This document shows, piece by piece, positions 33,822 to 46,156 of a stretch of 64,000 nucleotides of DNA. The DNA is from Lithodes maja. Taxonomy: Eukaryota; Arthropoda; Malacostraca; Decapoda; Lithodidae. The DNA lies in the NCBI GenBank assembly GCA_037953745.1, contig JBAKBP010004301.1:62001-126000 (forward strand). The letters are read 5' to 3'. The translations under genes and the position numbers were made by a program. How positions within the stretch are numbered: the stretch's first letter is position 1; each line of letters begins with the position of its first letter. The notes below the pieces were generated by a model, which saw nothing but the letters and a program-made list of their open reading frames with translations, had not been told where the DNA came from and made no database searches.

Positions 33822-34957
33822 CGAGCAGCAAACAGCACATAAGGCAATCCAAGATCCCAATCCATACCGTTGTCAGCACAATAACACCTGAGCATGCTTT
33901 TAAGTGTAGCATGCCACCGCTCAAGCACCCCTTGACTCTCAGGGTGATACGCTGACGATACTACTGCTCGTAACCCATGCTGTTGCATTGTTTGCTTGAA
34001 CATGTTGGAGGTGAAATTAGATCCCTGATCAGACTGAATCTCCTCCGGGTACCCGTACCTTGAGAAGTACCACAACAAGTTTCTGACTACCGTCTTAACC
34101 ATTCCATTTTTCATAGGGTATGCATCGGGGTATCTAGTGGCAACATCCATTATGGTTAACACAAATTTATTTCCAGCCTTAGTGGGAGGGAGTGGACCAA
34201 CCATGTCAACAATAATTTTACTAAAGGGTGGCCCAATCACAGGAATAGGGTGTAACGGAGCCTTAGGAATAACTTGGTTCGGTTTCCCGACACGTTGACA
34301 AATATCACATGAGTTTATCCATGACTGCACATGAGACTTCATCCCCGGCCACCAAAACAATTTCCCCAAAGCCGCCACCGTTTTTCTCACCCCTAGATGT
34401 CCTGCCAGTGGTATGTCATGCGCCAACCTCAGTAGGCTATCCCTGCACTCCCGTGGCACCACCAACTGGTCCACTACTCCGGACCCCTTTTGCCAACTAC
34501 GTTTAGGGTCTTGAAAACGCCTATAGAGGATGCCTTCTAAATAAAAAAAATCTCCTGGCTGTGCATCGCCATCCTCGTCGTGCTCTACAGCTCCATTAGC
34601 ACACGTTTGGAGCTCAGGGTCCTCTAGTTGCAACCGACGTATATCTGAGGGTGCCAAGCGATCTAACTGCTCCCGGAGCAATGCATGACCTTCCCCGATA
34701 CTGGGCTGCTCCCTCTGTCTCTCTCGATGTACATAACGTTGCTGTCGTGGAGACTCGTCATGCCCAGCCTCGTCACTCTCGATGACAGGCCCAGGGGCTA
34801 CTCCAGAATTAAGTAATGGTGCTAATACTGAATCACCCAGGAGAGCCGCCGAGTCAAAACTCTTAAAACCAACTCCAGCTTTAGCCTCCTCCTGTTGATC
34901 GTTCCTCCGCTGGTCTGAAGACGGAGGACTAGGCTGTGACACTTTAGCTGCCCGAGC
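33822..34957 (-). pseudogene. Gypsy A pol: linker and integrase (N-terminal and core)
   Basis: Frame from about 34942 to the Gypsy B insertion at 33821. A Ser/Gln-rich linker leads into the integrase zinc finger (H..H in LAHDIPLAGH, C..C in CDICQRVGK) and the catalytic core: first aspartate in IIVDMVGPLPPT, second in EIQSDQGSNFTS, glutamate in YHPESQGVLERW. The DDE triad is complete. The core breaks off after PYVLFAARE, where Gypsy B starts, and resumes at 25694. Upstream the frame is separated from gag-protease by a TGA at 34958-34960 replacing the CGA seen in Gypsy B and C. It lies before the RT, which gives the copia-like order. Confidence 0.9.
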
Positions 34958-36535
34958 TCAGGTGACAACACACGCCATGGGTTGTGTCTGGCACCGCTCG
35001 ACCCACTCTTGCTCTTCCCCACTCACGTCGGCCGGCCTCTCGGCAACGACTAAGGGTAGAACCTCAGAAGCGGGCATTGCAAAGTCGTTGCCGAGAAGAA
35101 GGTCGACGCCCTCCACTGGCAGTTTCTCCACAATCCCGACATCCAATTCACGTGCCACACCATCCACCTCCAACTCCAACCGCACCAGCGGGTATGACCG
35201 AGTTGCATTAATACCCTGCACCACTACCACCCGAGCCGCGTTTATAGGGTAGCCAGTCAAGTTTTTCATCAGAGTCTGGGAAGCACCTGCATCACGCAAG
35301 ACCTCTACTCCATGCTTGCGCCCCGCCCACATCACGCAACCCCGCCCTCTATGGTCGCAAAAAACATCCTGAGCAGGGTTCGAGCCTCCCAGGTGCTTCT
35401 GCATTGGCTGTGCCTCAGCCTCTGACGAACTGCCCCGGGCAAACTCAGATGACTTCGGAGACACACCAATGTTGCAGGCCAAAGACACAGCTGCTGTAGG
35501 TGGTTTGCTAGGACAGACTCTTGCAAAGTGCCCCTTTTTATGACAATGATAACACTCCAACTCCCCTTTGGGCTTCCCTTGGTACTGGGAAGGGCCCGGC
35601 CCCTTCTTAAATGGGACGGTGCTAGTCTTGTGGTCAGTCTTGGTATCATGGCTCTTGTACTTGTTTGCATAAGGTATATCACTAACTCGGGGGGGTGGGG
35701 CGTCACGCCCCTTGTTACCTGCCTCACTACGCTGGGCAGACCCGCACCCACGAATTAGTGATAGCCGGAGGTCAGCCATCTCAGCTGCCTCCTGTAGAGT
35801 TTTTGGGTTCTTTTCTTTAATAGTTAAAGTAATTTCTGCACCAGTACACTTATAAAACTGCTCGAGCAGAAACAGCTCAGTCAACTGTTCTGCCGTCTCA
35901 GCTTTTTCAGAACATGTCCAGTTTTTAAGTGCATCTTTTAAGTCCCGGGCATGTTCAAGAAAGGTCGCCTCCCTAGTCTTTGTAACACCCCGAAACTTCA
36001 ATCGATATGTTTCCGGTTGCAACTCGTATGCCCGTAGGACAGCTCTCTTCAATTCTGGGTAGTCAATGCAAGACTCTAAAGGCAGTGGATCATAAGCCTT
36101 CAGACCCTTACCCGTAAGTCTTGAGGAGACTAGAGCTGCCCACTTCTCTTCAGGCCAATTATGCTCCCTACACTTCTTCTCAAAACGATTAAAAAATTCT
36201 GTGACTTCAGTTTCACTAAATACCGGCACCAATTTGACTAAGTAGGCTAAGGACTGTTCTCTTACTTGGCCCTCACAGCCCATCCGAGTCCCTGTCGACT
36301 CTGCACGAGTCTTATCTAAATCTAATTTAGCACAATATTTCTCCGAGTCGTACCTAAGCTCAGCCTCATGCCTCCTGGTCTCATCCTCTTGCCTCCTAAC
36401 CTCAATTTCATGCCTCCTAGTCTCATTCTCCTGCTTCCTAGCCTCAATCTTAGCAAGCTCAAGTCTAAATACCATATCTGGAGACAGGCAGGAAGAGGGA
36501 GCTGCCACTACTGAAGGAGGGGGGGGGGGCAAAAA
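34958..36535 (-). pseudogene. Gypsy A gag C-terminal part, zinc knuckle and protease
   Basis: After the G-run frameshift near 36519-36529 the frame carries a charged coiled coil (RKQENETRRHEIEVRRQE), the capsid-like domain (ETEVTEFFNRFEKKCREHNW), a knuckle CYHCHKKGHFARVC and the protease. The protease active site reads LRDAGASQTLM (codons 35285-35293), DAG in place of the DTG seen in Gypsy B and C, so the enzyme should be impaired. Terminates at TGA 34958-34960. From about 35811 to 34356 the DNA is nearly identical to Gypsy C 52556-51099, while outside this block the two differ clearly. Confidence 0.85.
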
Positions 36536-36947
36536 CTGGGGAACCACCACGTGCACCACCCGAGGGCACTCCAATCTGCCAATTCTCATCCCTCTGAAGG
36601 AGAGTGCTAACCTCCGGTAACTGAGTGGACGGCACTGTGGGAGTCGAGTGAGAGGGGATCTGGGGAGGAACCCCCCCAAACGCCCTCTCCTCCGAAACAC
36701 CATGTCGCCCACGCAACACCCAGGAAATCAGCTCCCCCTTGGACATCCCTACTACATTGGAAATGCCCAAAACCTTGGCTATCAGGTGCAAGCCACAAAC
36801 ATCTTCCCCAGTCAGCCTCTCCTCCGTCACATGGTACCGCTTACTCACAAAAACTCTAGCATCCTCCTCACTGGTTACTAACGGCACACCTTCAAATGAC
36901 ATCTCTCGCTCATCGCCAGTGCTAATGCACGACATACTGAAGTCCAC
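36530..36947 (-). pseudogene. Gypsy A gag N-terminal part
   Basis: Starts at the ATG 36945-36947. Acidic leader, then the SAP-like MSKGELISWVLRG region and a Pro-rich linker. An 11-G run (36519-36529), against 7 G in Gypsy B, shifts the frame and ends it at about 36465. The N-terminal part closely parallels Gypsy B gag. Confidence 0.85.
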
Positions 36948-37128
36948 AAAAAAATTCTCGAGACAAAAGTGTTAAACTTCCTATGCAAGCACTAATTACT
37001 AAATTAACTGGAGTCTCTTAAATGCTTTACTAATTGCCATACAAAAAAAATATTCTTCAATATGCACGCTAAAATACAAACAAACAAATGTTGTACAACT
37101 CTGCAAAAATTTATACTGTTCACAAAAT

Positions 37129-37145
37129 CCTAAGCAAGGTCGCCA
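37129..37145 (-). promoter_or_regulatory. Gypsy A primer-binding site
   Basis: TGGCGACCTTGCTTAGG on the coding strand, two bases from the 5' LTR. Identical to that of Gypsy B and similar to that of Gypsy C. Confidence 0.6.
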
Positions 37146-37147
37146 TT

Positions 37148-38818
37148 TGTTACGAACTGGCACTCGGGTACACAAGGGCTCTCAATCAGGACTCGAATAC
37201 GGCTCGCTGCCACAACGGAAACACACGATCCCAACCCCTGAGTACTACCAGCCGAACAAAAAACACCAATACCCTCCAGAGTTCAATCTGCTATAACGGG
37301 GTATACAAGAACTCGGTACTAGTGTTCAACAACAGACTAATAAAGAGACAGGAATTATCTAGTCTGTTCAACAATCAAACAATGAAGTAAGAAACAACAA
37401 CACCAAAGAATAGTGTTGGCCGAAGCCGAAGTAATCCACCCTTGACTAAGAACTTAAGAAGTCCTCCACCCTCTACTTCGGATCGGCACTATTACGTTAC
37501 GTTAATTAATAGTCCTTAAGCATCGAGCAAGGAATCTTCTGAAAAAAGTTAGATGCTTCTCGGATGCTCGTAAGAAGTACGTATCGGATTTTGAACAGTA
37601 ATTCAATAAGCAAAAACACTGGCAATTAAATACTATTAAAGGTTTAAATTGGCATAAGAATAATTAAAAGAATATGCAATAGTAAATGGCAAACATTAAA
37701 AAGAAGTACTCCGCAAATGCAACGGCAATAGCCTACTCGGATTGTGCTCGTGGGCCACTAATCACTAAAGTAGCCAAGCTTGCAACACATTAAATCAATA
37801 GTGCATAAACAATATCATACATAAGGAAAGCTTCAATACTATTCTGTATCTACTAATCGAGTAAAGTCTAGCTGGGGTACTGTGGGCAAAAGGTAGCAGT
37901 GACTGAGCAAAAACGGCTCGTAGCCTAGCGAAGTCCTCACAACTGTTTAAAGTATTACGTTAAAACTAACAAGTGCACTTTGAGAAATCCAGATCCCTTG
38001 TATCTGGTTTTCTCCCGGCTCCTTGACAAAGTAAAAACAAACTGTTAATAAAATACAGGGTGGTTAGGCTCTTGCCCTCACGCACTGTAAATAATGAACT
38101 CAACACAGTCAGCCGGGAAGACAACCTAGGCTTCACTGAACCGAAACGAGTATGCAGGTTAATCACTTAACCACTGCATCAAACAACAACTCGTAACACA
38201 GAACAGCCTTACCCCAGTCTAGCATTACCTAGACTAGCAGAAAACAGGAATAATAATAATAACACACAGGGAAATGCATATACAAGTGCAACAAACATAA
38301 ATCAATCCTATTCTAAGTTAACCCTTCCAAAATAGGCTATCTAATAGGCAAGTATCTTGTGAGAACTCAAGCGATAATACGTTGGCTGACTAGCTCTGCA
38401 CCAACGAGACCATGGAAGTTAAACAGGCAGGGAAAAGAGGAGATAAGAATGTAAGGTAGTAGAGAAAGTTCACATCAGTCAGAAGAATATATATAGTTAG
38501 CAAGGGAAATGAGAAGTCGCTCTGCCTAATGAGTTCTGATGAAAAAATGGCTAGACTTCCCTTTTTATTCCCGGCCCTCTAGTGAGCCCAACGTGAACTA
38601 CTAAGGACCGCCCACTGACAACCATTACGTAATTTCTCTCTCTCCTCTGGGATAGACAAAGGCTCCCCTAGCACTGAGGGGGGGGGGGGGGGGGGAGTGC
38701 TAGTGAGTTAGGCCCACCTCCCGCCTGGCGCACCCACTGACCCCCAACTGTGGCTGTTTCTCTTCCCATCATTACAAATAAGTTTTACACACAATACTTA
38801 TAACTAATGATATAAAAT
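37148..38818 (-). repeat. Gypsy A 5' LTR, first segment
   Basis: Starts TGTTACGAACTGG and is collinear with the left LTR, including the empty site of the LINE fragment near 37767-37783. It is cut at 38818 by the BEL element and completed at 46157-46341. Confidence 0.9.
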
Positions 38819-39617
38819 TGTGGTAAACTATCAATGGAAGTTAAATATTACTAAGCTATAATGAATCAAATAAAATCAATCTAAATGAAAACTACTCTAT
38901 ATCTAAATTGAATTCAATCTGAAACAAGCTAATTTATATCCAAAGGTCTCACATAATAAATGTATATATAGGGTAAGGTTATAAGGGTTAATATTAGCCA
39001 GGAATTAACTCACCAATAGTTCCACGTGGCAATGAGGCAAGGGAGAACGTTTTATCCAATATGGCGGTGGACAATGGGGAACGAGACTTCGGTCCCAAGA
39101 CTCGAGTCAAGTTAAAGAAAGAATAAATGATTACATGGGAATGGACATGATTATTATAATGTATGCTTATCTATCAGTCAGTCATGATGTCGATGAGAGC
39201 GTCGTGATGGTGTAGCTGTGTGTATTGCTGTATGTGTATTGTGATTAGAGGCACAAAAGCACGATCAACTGAGGGCGGAAAATTAGATGTTAACTGGTTG
39301 GTGTTCGTGAAGGCTCTGGCGTACCTCAAAATCACACCTTGCTGCCTTGGCAAACCGCCAGGAGCCCAAATTATCGTACCGCATTTAGGTTGCTCTATAC
39401 GATAAATTATATTAATATATACGATAAATTCATATATACTACATAAGACCATGGCAATATTGCTTAATAGCATATTAGGCCTTTTATAACTTAACTTATT
39501 TACAATCTTATAATATACGATCTACTCGTCCTACGTCGTGCTGTAGGAGAGATTGTGACGTCACAGAGACATACGAGATCACAAAAGAGTCATATTCTAT
39601 CGTATTTATACGATACA
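38819..39617 (-). repeat. BEL 3' LTR (about 799 bp)
   Basis: Copy of 45356-46153. On the coding strand it begins TGTATCGTATAAATACG and ends TTTACCACA. Confidence 0.9.
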
Positions 39618-39633
39618 CTCCCCCCACAAAAAA
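39618..39633 (-). promoter_or_regulatory. BEL polypurine tract
   Basis: CTCCCCCCACAAAAAA on plus is a purine-rich tract on the coding strand adjoining the 3' LTR. Confidence 0.75.
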
Positions 39634-39654
39634 GACCTGAACCCCACCTTAAAC

Positions 39655-41097
39655 CTAAAGTTGCCCAGAGGCTATCTTCTGACGCCACAAGTCGACGGCG
39701 CCAGCAGCAGCGCGTCTGGGACGCGTCCCGGTCCGAGAATGATCACCATCAGTAAGAGGTGAGTCGTTCCTTGGAGAATCCTCGGACCCAGCAATAACAG
39801 GTGGAGCCTCAGATTGCAATGCGGAATCGAGCTCCAAAGCGTACAAACGTGCGATAGGACGAACAGTAGTTCCAGTGGCTGTCTTCAATAGCGCCACCCG
39901 CTCTACAGAGTCTGGCCCCTTGTATACCTCCAATACGCGGCCTAATTTCCAGTATAAACGAGGACTATCTTCTTTAATTAAAACAACTTCACCAACTGTA
40001 GGTGCCGTTGGTCTACCAGAGGGAGTAACACTCCTTTCCCTCAATGCTAGCAGATATTCACTAATCCACCGTTTCCTAAAATCCTCGATTATCCTGGATA
40101 TATACTGGTATCTCTTAGACACCGCTACCTCAGAGTACAACGAGGGATCCTCTAACTCTACTATGGACTGAAAATCAGATGGAAACGCAGTCAATGGTTT
40201 TCCATATAGCAAGTGAGCTGGCGTTAATGGTAGTGGTTCTTGCAGGTCGGTGTACACATATGTAAGCGGGCGATCATTCACGACTGCCTCTATCTCTGTG
40301 AGGACTGTCGTCAACTCACTTTTCTTTAATAGAGCACGTCCTACAACCGCTCTTAGTCCTGACTTTACTATGCCGACACATCGTTCCCACATTCCACCAA
40401 ACCAAGGTGCCTTAACTGGAATGAACCTCCATTCGCACTTCTTCTCTCCCAAACAAGTGATGACAGTAGGATCACTACTCATATCCTTTAGATATTTTGA
40501 TGCTTGGACATAAGTGGGAGCATTGTCGCTAAGAATGAGTTGAGGGAATGAACGACGGGCACAAAACCGTCTGAACGCCAGCATAAATTCTTCGCTAGAC
40601 ATATTATCACATAGTTCTAGGTGTACCGCTCGAGACGTCGCACAGGTAAACAATAATATATAAACCTTCTCATGCTCCCTCGTCTTCAATGCCCCTGTGT
40701 AATCTAATCCTACCGCTTGGAAAGGTTCTACGTGCTTTACACGGCATTCAGGTAGAGGTGGAGCTGGTCCAGTTGCATATGGTTTACCCTTTAGTCTCTG
40801 GCATATTACACACTTTCTCACTACGCGTCGAGCTACTTGTCGAACTCTGGGTATCCACCATGTGAGACGTAAATTTGATATAATATGACATACCCCGTAG
40901 TGTTTTACTTCCCTATGTGCACGTATGATCAATAGATCAGTAACGTGATGTCTTGTTGGCATAAGTATAGGTCGGTTTGTGCCGTCTGGTACACCCGACC
41001 ACTTCAGGCGACCCTCACACCTGATGAGGCCATTGTCTAGGTGCAACCTTAGTTGACGCACTATATTAGGCATTAATGTCTTATTCGAGCTTTTCAA
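39655..41097 (-). pseudogene. BEL pol: integrase and C-terminal domain
   Basis: 480 codons. Zinc-binding region with HHVTDLLIIRAHREVKHYG and CVICQR, then the DDE core (VGLDYTGAL, LILSDNAPTY, and a glutamate in MWERCVGIVKSGL), and the BEL-type C-terminal domain (DUF5641-like) with RLYWKLGRVLEVYKGPD and VRPIARLYALE. It follows RNase H in a frame shifted by one base near 41137 (an extra G). The stop lies at 39655-39657, 37 bp before the 3' LTR. The domain itself is uninterrupted. Confidence 0.9.
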
Positions 41098-41107
41098 GGA
41101 TTCTAAT

Positions 41108-42142
41108 TCATTGGAAAAGGTTTCTATTTGAACCCAATTTGATCAAAGTTACTTCAGCTGCTTTAAATTCACGAGCATCAATGTTGTGACCCCTGTTGCA
41201 GAGTTGGCCCGTTACTTTAAGCTTGAGATTGGATACATATCGCAACACCCAAGCTACAACTCTGACTAGTTTATTATAGTCACCGAATCTTGCCCACTTC
41301 ATGATAGGACCCGGTGGCTCATTTGGTTGGGCTGTAACTGCCACTGTTTCCAGTGGCAGAAGTCCCTCACCAACAGCATGCCATATCGTCCATTCACTTT
41401 CATGGAGCAGCCACTTTGGACCATGCCACCACAATTCGGACTTCATTAACTGGCTAGCCGTTATACCCCTAGTTATGAGATCACTAGGGTTTTCTTTTGT
41501 ATTTACATAATGATAAGCAACGTCTGGCAAAAGGGCTCTAATCTCATCTACCCTATTCCGCACATAAACTGGCAGAGACTTCTTGCTATGTATCCAGTTG
41601 AGTGCGACCTGACTATCGCACCATACATGAACCATTTCAATATTTAATTCGCTCTCGTATGCTGCGCGTACATGTTGCACCAGACGTGCTAATAGCAGCA
41701 TGGCAGTCAATTCCATTTTAGGGATAGTTACCTTTTTAACCGGGGCTACCTTGGCCCGGGCTGTAACTAAATGTGCCCCAAATGAAGTAACAACATATAT
41801 GGCTACCCCGTATGCCGTGGCGCTAGCATCGCAAAACGTGTGTAACGTAACGTCACCGAACGCCGCCACTTTACGAGGTATAGGTTTAGTACATAGGATG
41901 GCATATTCATTCAACAACAATGTCCCTTGGTTATTCAAGTCCTCGGGCAAACTGTCATCCCATCCTATCTTACATCTCCAAACTTCCTGCATTAGAATCC
42001 TAGCTCTTATGGTAACGGGTAATGCTAGACCCAAAGGATCAAAAAATTGCGCAACTTTGCTCAACAGACTTCTTTTGGTGTGCGCTCCTGTCTGCTGAGC
42101 AAAAGACCTTGTTTGAAAAGTTAGTATGTCATGTTTAGGTTG
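41108..42142 (-). pseudogene. BEL pol: RT end and RNase H
   Basis: In frame with the upstream RT across the TGA at 42143-42145, which replaces a tryptophan codon. Contains SKVAQFFDPLGLALPVTIRA, the Pao-specific connection, and RNase H motifs (HTFCDASATAYGVAIYVV, KMELTAMLLLARL, VHVWCDSQVALNWI and NPSDLITRG). The four acidic residues expected for RNase H are present. Ends in a frameshift near 41137 that separates it from integrase. Confidence 0.9.
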
Positions 42143-44722
42143 TCAGATCATCCCCAAATTTCTGGACTTTTCCTGGTTAAGAGATGCCGTACCATCCACC
42201 TGTATTAAACTCTGAAGATCTTCACTATTAGTAACCCACTCGCGGAGAAATAGATGTGCATCCGCAAACAATCTGCGTGCTTGCCAGTATGCATATAACA
42301 AATCATTTTGACTATCGCTAGTACCCTGCAAATTGTCAATGTATAATCCGCGAGATAGTTTACTTGTGTCCTCATGAGTGTCAGCTAGATGTTTTCTGAT
42401 TGTGGCATTTAACAAAAACTGCGAGCAAGTGGCCCCAAAGAGTACAACCCGAAAACGGTATATTATGATGGGACTTTCAGAGTCGCTAATGTCGCCGAAC
42501 CAAAGAAAGCGGGTAACATCTCTATCTTCCTCCTTTAGCTTGACCATCAAGAATGCCTTCTCGATGTCACTGGTATAGGCATACTTCCCCAGCCTAAACC
42601 GCAATAGATGTTGGGACAGGTCCGACACCATGGACGGACCTGTCAACAGGCAGTCATTCAGACTGGGTTGTTGACCTTGGTGGGCAGAACAGTCATACAC
42701 CACCCGTATTGGTGTGGTGACGCTGTCTTTCTTTACCCCATGATGGGCCAGATAGTGAACCCTACCCTTCTTACACGGTTCCTTGACATCGACTCTCTCT
42801 ATAAAGCCCCTATCCTCATAACTCCGAAATACATCGTCATACGCCTGGCGCGTGCTCGGTTCGTTAGACAATTTCCGCTGCAATGCGCGCAAGCGACCTA
42901 ATGCCAAACCATAGTTGGTAGGCAGGCTTATCTCACTGTTCTTCCAGGGTAAACTAACTTTATATTGCTTGTCTGAGGCACAGTAGCACACAGACTCGTC
43001 AAACCTTTGTAGCGCAACTTCCGAGTCATAATCAGTCTCCATAGGATTAATGCCTATGTGATCCAATCTCCACAGTCGTTCCAGGTCGAACTCGGCAGCC
43101 ATCTTAGGGTCACTAGGTTGGGAATCCTCCCTTCCCAACTCCTCTGCCGCGGTTACATTGACTCTATATATCGAGACCGTGTCGACCAGGACCTTTGACT
43201 GTGTAGTATGCACCTTTCCGCTCATGCAGTATCCAAATTTAGTGGGGATTAAAACTACACCACACATCTTTTTAAATCCAGGGTATACTACTTCATAATA
43301 ATGATCTACACCAAGTAGAACATGCACCTCACTCTGATTTCCCATGGGATCTGACAAGTTAACCCCTATGCTACGTAATGCGTGTTCCACCTTCTTCACA
43401 CCCACAGATACATATTCTGGTAGGGTGTCTACTACGATACAAGTCATAAAGTACCGGTTTTTACGATAGAAATATGAAATCTCCGCTATCTCGTAGTCTT
43501 GTTTATCAGTAACCCCTGTGAAGCCCTGTAATCGAAGAGTCTCAGCCCCTACGATTCGGTGCTTCAATCCCACTAGTACGGACCTCTTTATAAAGGAACG
43601 TTGAGATCCTTGATCTAGAAGTACCCGACAAACTTTGTTAATGTCATTACCTTCCATGGGAATCTGTATTGTGGGCAATATAGTGGTGTCTTGCGTGCTA
43701 CCTAGTGCCACAGTTGTAGTACCCTCATTTTTGACGTCTTTGACTTTATCTGCAGTAGGACACAACTTATCAAAGTGATGTCCTTTGCAGTGCCGACAGG
43801 GCCTTAAGTATGTAGCAGTACATTGTCCCTGCTTACCATGTTCCCCACTTAGACAACCTACACATAGCTTCAATCTTTTCACCTGTGCTAGTTTTGTCTC
43901 ATTTGTTGGGTATATTACGCAGAAACTCCATTTATGTTTGTTGTTACATAGCTTACATAGAATCTGAGCAGGTTTCTTATACGCACCCTCTTTCTTTACT
44001 TTAGTCCCCACCGTCATGCTTACTGTTCCCCTCTTCTCCACATTCTCACTCCCTCCCGACACATACATTCTCCCTTTGTTCAACTGTAGATTATTGATCT
44101 CCTTACTGAACTGAGTTTTGAATTCCCCCAGCTTAAATGATCTTACCTTATCAAGTATTGCCATAGGAAGCTTCTGACGCAAGATAATGACGATCATTTC
44201 CTGCGTGGTAAGCCCTAGGGTGTCTAGCGATCGAGTATGGCACTCCATATTTGCCCTGAAGTTTGTCAACTCATCAACCTTATACTGTGGTTCTGCGAGC
44301 CCCAACAAGGCAACGACATGGGCCATCTTCAACTGCTCTCTATCCCCGTATGTGGACTCTAATAAGTGTACCGCTTCAAGATAACTACCACCCACTACTG
44401 CAAAACCCTCTATTAAATGTAAGGCCTCTCCTTCCATTTGTCCCTTCAGATAGTGAAACTTGCGGACATTATCCCAAGAGAATTCATGAACCGTAGATCG
44501 AAATACGTCCCAAAAAGCTAACCACTCGGTTAACTTGCCCCCAAATGTAGGAAGATTGAGCTTAGGGAGGTGTACAGTATGTTTTGGGTCAGCCCTTCTA
44601 TGGGCCTCATTATCGCCTCCCTTCTTACTTGTGACAGCACGCTGTAATAGGCGCTTCGCTCTAAAGACAGGTTCGTCATAGAGGGCGCGATTATCACACT
44701 CTGTAACTATCTCTTCCTCCAT
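42143..44722 (-). pseudogene. BEL gag, protease and reverse transcriptase
   Basis: 859 codons. A DUF1759-like gag core (LPKLNLPTFGGKLTEWLAFW) comes first, then Cys/His clusters (CKLCNNKHKWSFC, CVGCLSGEHG, CRHCKGHHFDKLCP), a retropepsin with VLLDQGSQRSFI in which Gln follows the catalytic Asp (usually Ser or Thr), and RT with RVVYDCSAH, SDIEKAFLMVKL and the active-site box YIDN (YIDNLQGTSD), the BEL form of YxDD. Upstream, a 2-bp duplication (ATAT) near 44715 breaks the join to the N-terminal frame at 44707-44943. Ends at TGA 42143. Confidence 0.9.
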
Positions 44723-44943
44723 ATCATGTCAGCCACAATCACCTCACTCAGAGCCGTAATACGACCATGGGTAGCCTGGACGTTATCTAATCTAGCCTCC
44801 AATTCCTCTAGATCAGCAGTAGTGATGAAAGTGTTTAAGTCCACAATTAGCCTATTTAATACTCCCCGAAGTCCCGCCCTTTGATTTTTAGGGGCTTTGA
44901 TCAGCACCCCACTAGACGGTGTCTCTTTATCGTTTTTATCCAT
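44707..44943 (-). pseudogene. BEL polyprotein N-terminus
   Basis: 78 codons from the ATG at 44941-44943. A charged leader and a helical stretch (LEELEARLDNVQATHGRI). It is the start of gag, separated from the main frame by the 2-bp shift near 44715. Confidence 0.75.
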
Positions 44944-45337
44944 TTTACATGCGAGCCTATAGGCTATATATCTAAATATTACGTTACAAAGACAACGGCC
45001 AAATAATAGTCTAATTAAGAGATGCCAACCGGCGGACTTCTATGTTATGGAGAAAAAATAGTACACTAAATAGCAATACCTATTAATGGATCATATTGAA
45101 CAAGAAAAAATGTTAGGTCAGGTCATAATAGTCACAGGAAGTCCGAAACGGAAAAGAAAATTACTGGGGAAAGATGATGGGTGGGATGCAGGACTTAGGC
45201 AGGCACAACGATGTGACCCTGCATTCCGGCTCTAACCATCGCTTGGCTAGCCTTGCCAGTTTATCATAGAGTTGTTCCTGCATCCTGTTATATGTCCCCT
45301 TGTTCATTGCCTTAAAATCCCTTACTGGTAGCTAATT
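44944..45337 (-). other. BEL 5' leader
   Basis: About 400 bp between the primer-binding site and the first ATG, with no ORF. Probably holds packaging signals, which cannot be identified by eye. Confidence 0.6.
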
Positions 45338-45354
45338 CCCGGGTCTGGGCACCA
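45338..45354 (-). promoter_or_regulatory. BEL primer-binding site
   Basis: TGGTGCCCAGACCCGGG on the coding strand, one base from the LTR. It begins with TGG as required to pair with a tRNA 3' CCA end. The tRNA species was not determined. Confidence 0.7.
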
Positions 45355-45355
45355 A

Positions 45356-46151
45356 TGTGGTAAACTATCAATGGAAGTTAAATATTACTAAGCTATAATG
45401 AATCAAATAAAATCAATCTAAATGAAAACTACTCTATATCTAAATTGAATTCAATCTGAAACAAGCTAATTTATATCCAAAGGTCTCACATAATAAATGT
45501 ATATATAGGGTAAGGTTATAAGGGTTAATATTAGCCAGGAATTAACTCACAATAGTTCCACGTGGCAATGAGGCAAGGGAGAACGTTTTATCCAATATGG
45601 CGGTGGACAATGGGGAACGAGACTTCGGTCCCAAGACTCGAGTCAAGTTAAAGAAAGAATAAATGATTACATGGGAATGGACATGATTATTATAATGTAT
45701 GCTTATCTATCAGTCAGTCATGATGTCGATGAGAGCGTCGTGATGGTGTAGCTGTGTGTATTGCTGTATGTGTATTGTGATTAGAGGCACAAAAGCACGA
45801 TCAACTGAGGGCGGAAAATTAGATGTTAACTGGTTGGTGTTCGTGAAGGCTCTGGCGTACCTCAAAAGCACACTTTGCTGCCTTGGCAAACCGCCAGGAG
45901 CCCAAATTATCGTACCGCATTTAGGTTGCTCTATACGATAAATTATATTAATATATACGATAAATTCATATATACTACATAAGACCATGGCAATATTGCT
46001 TAATAGCATATTAGTCCTTTTATAACTTAACTTATTTACAATCTTATAATATACGATCTACTCGTCCTACGTCGTGCTGTAGGAGAGATCGTGACGTCAC
46101 AGAGACATACGAGATCACAAAAGAGTCATATTCTATCGTATTTATACGATA
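45356..46151 (-). repeat. BEL 5' LTR
   Basis: Near-identical to 38819-39617. Visible differences include a lost C near 45550, AGCACACTT for ATCACACCT, and single changes near 46015 and 46090. Confidence 0.9.
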
Positions 46152-46156
46152 AAAAT

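Larger units (their letters stand above)
38819..46151 (-). mobile_element. BEL/Pao LTR retrotransposon inside Gypsy A LTR
   Basis: LTRs start TGTGGTAAACTATC on plus. Flanks AAAAT at 38814-38818 and 46152-46156 form the likely 5-bp duplication, though the exact LTR end is ambiguous by two bases. The internal region on minus holds gag, protease, RT, RNase H and integrase in BEL order. Only three small lesions break the polyprotein: a frameshift near 44715, a TGA at 42143 and a frameshift near 41137. LTR differences I noticed number about half a dozen over 0.8 kb, so it is young. The Gypsy LTR continues on both sides. Confidence 0.92.

Noticed and set aside
38819..46151. Endogenous retrovirus with an envelope gene
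   Set aside because: No envelope-like frame exists between integrase and the 3' LTR of the BEL element, nor in Gypsy A-C.
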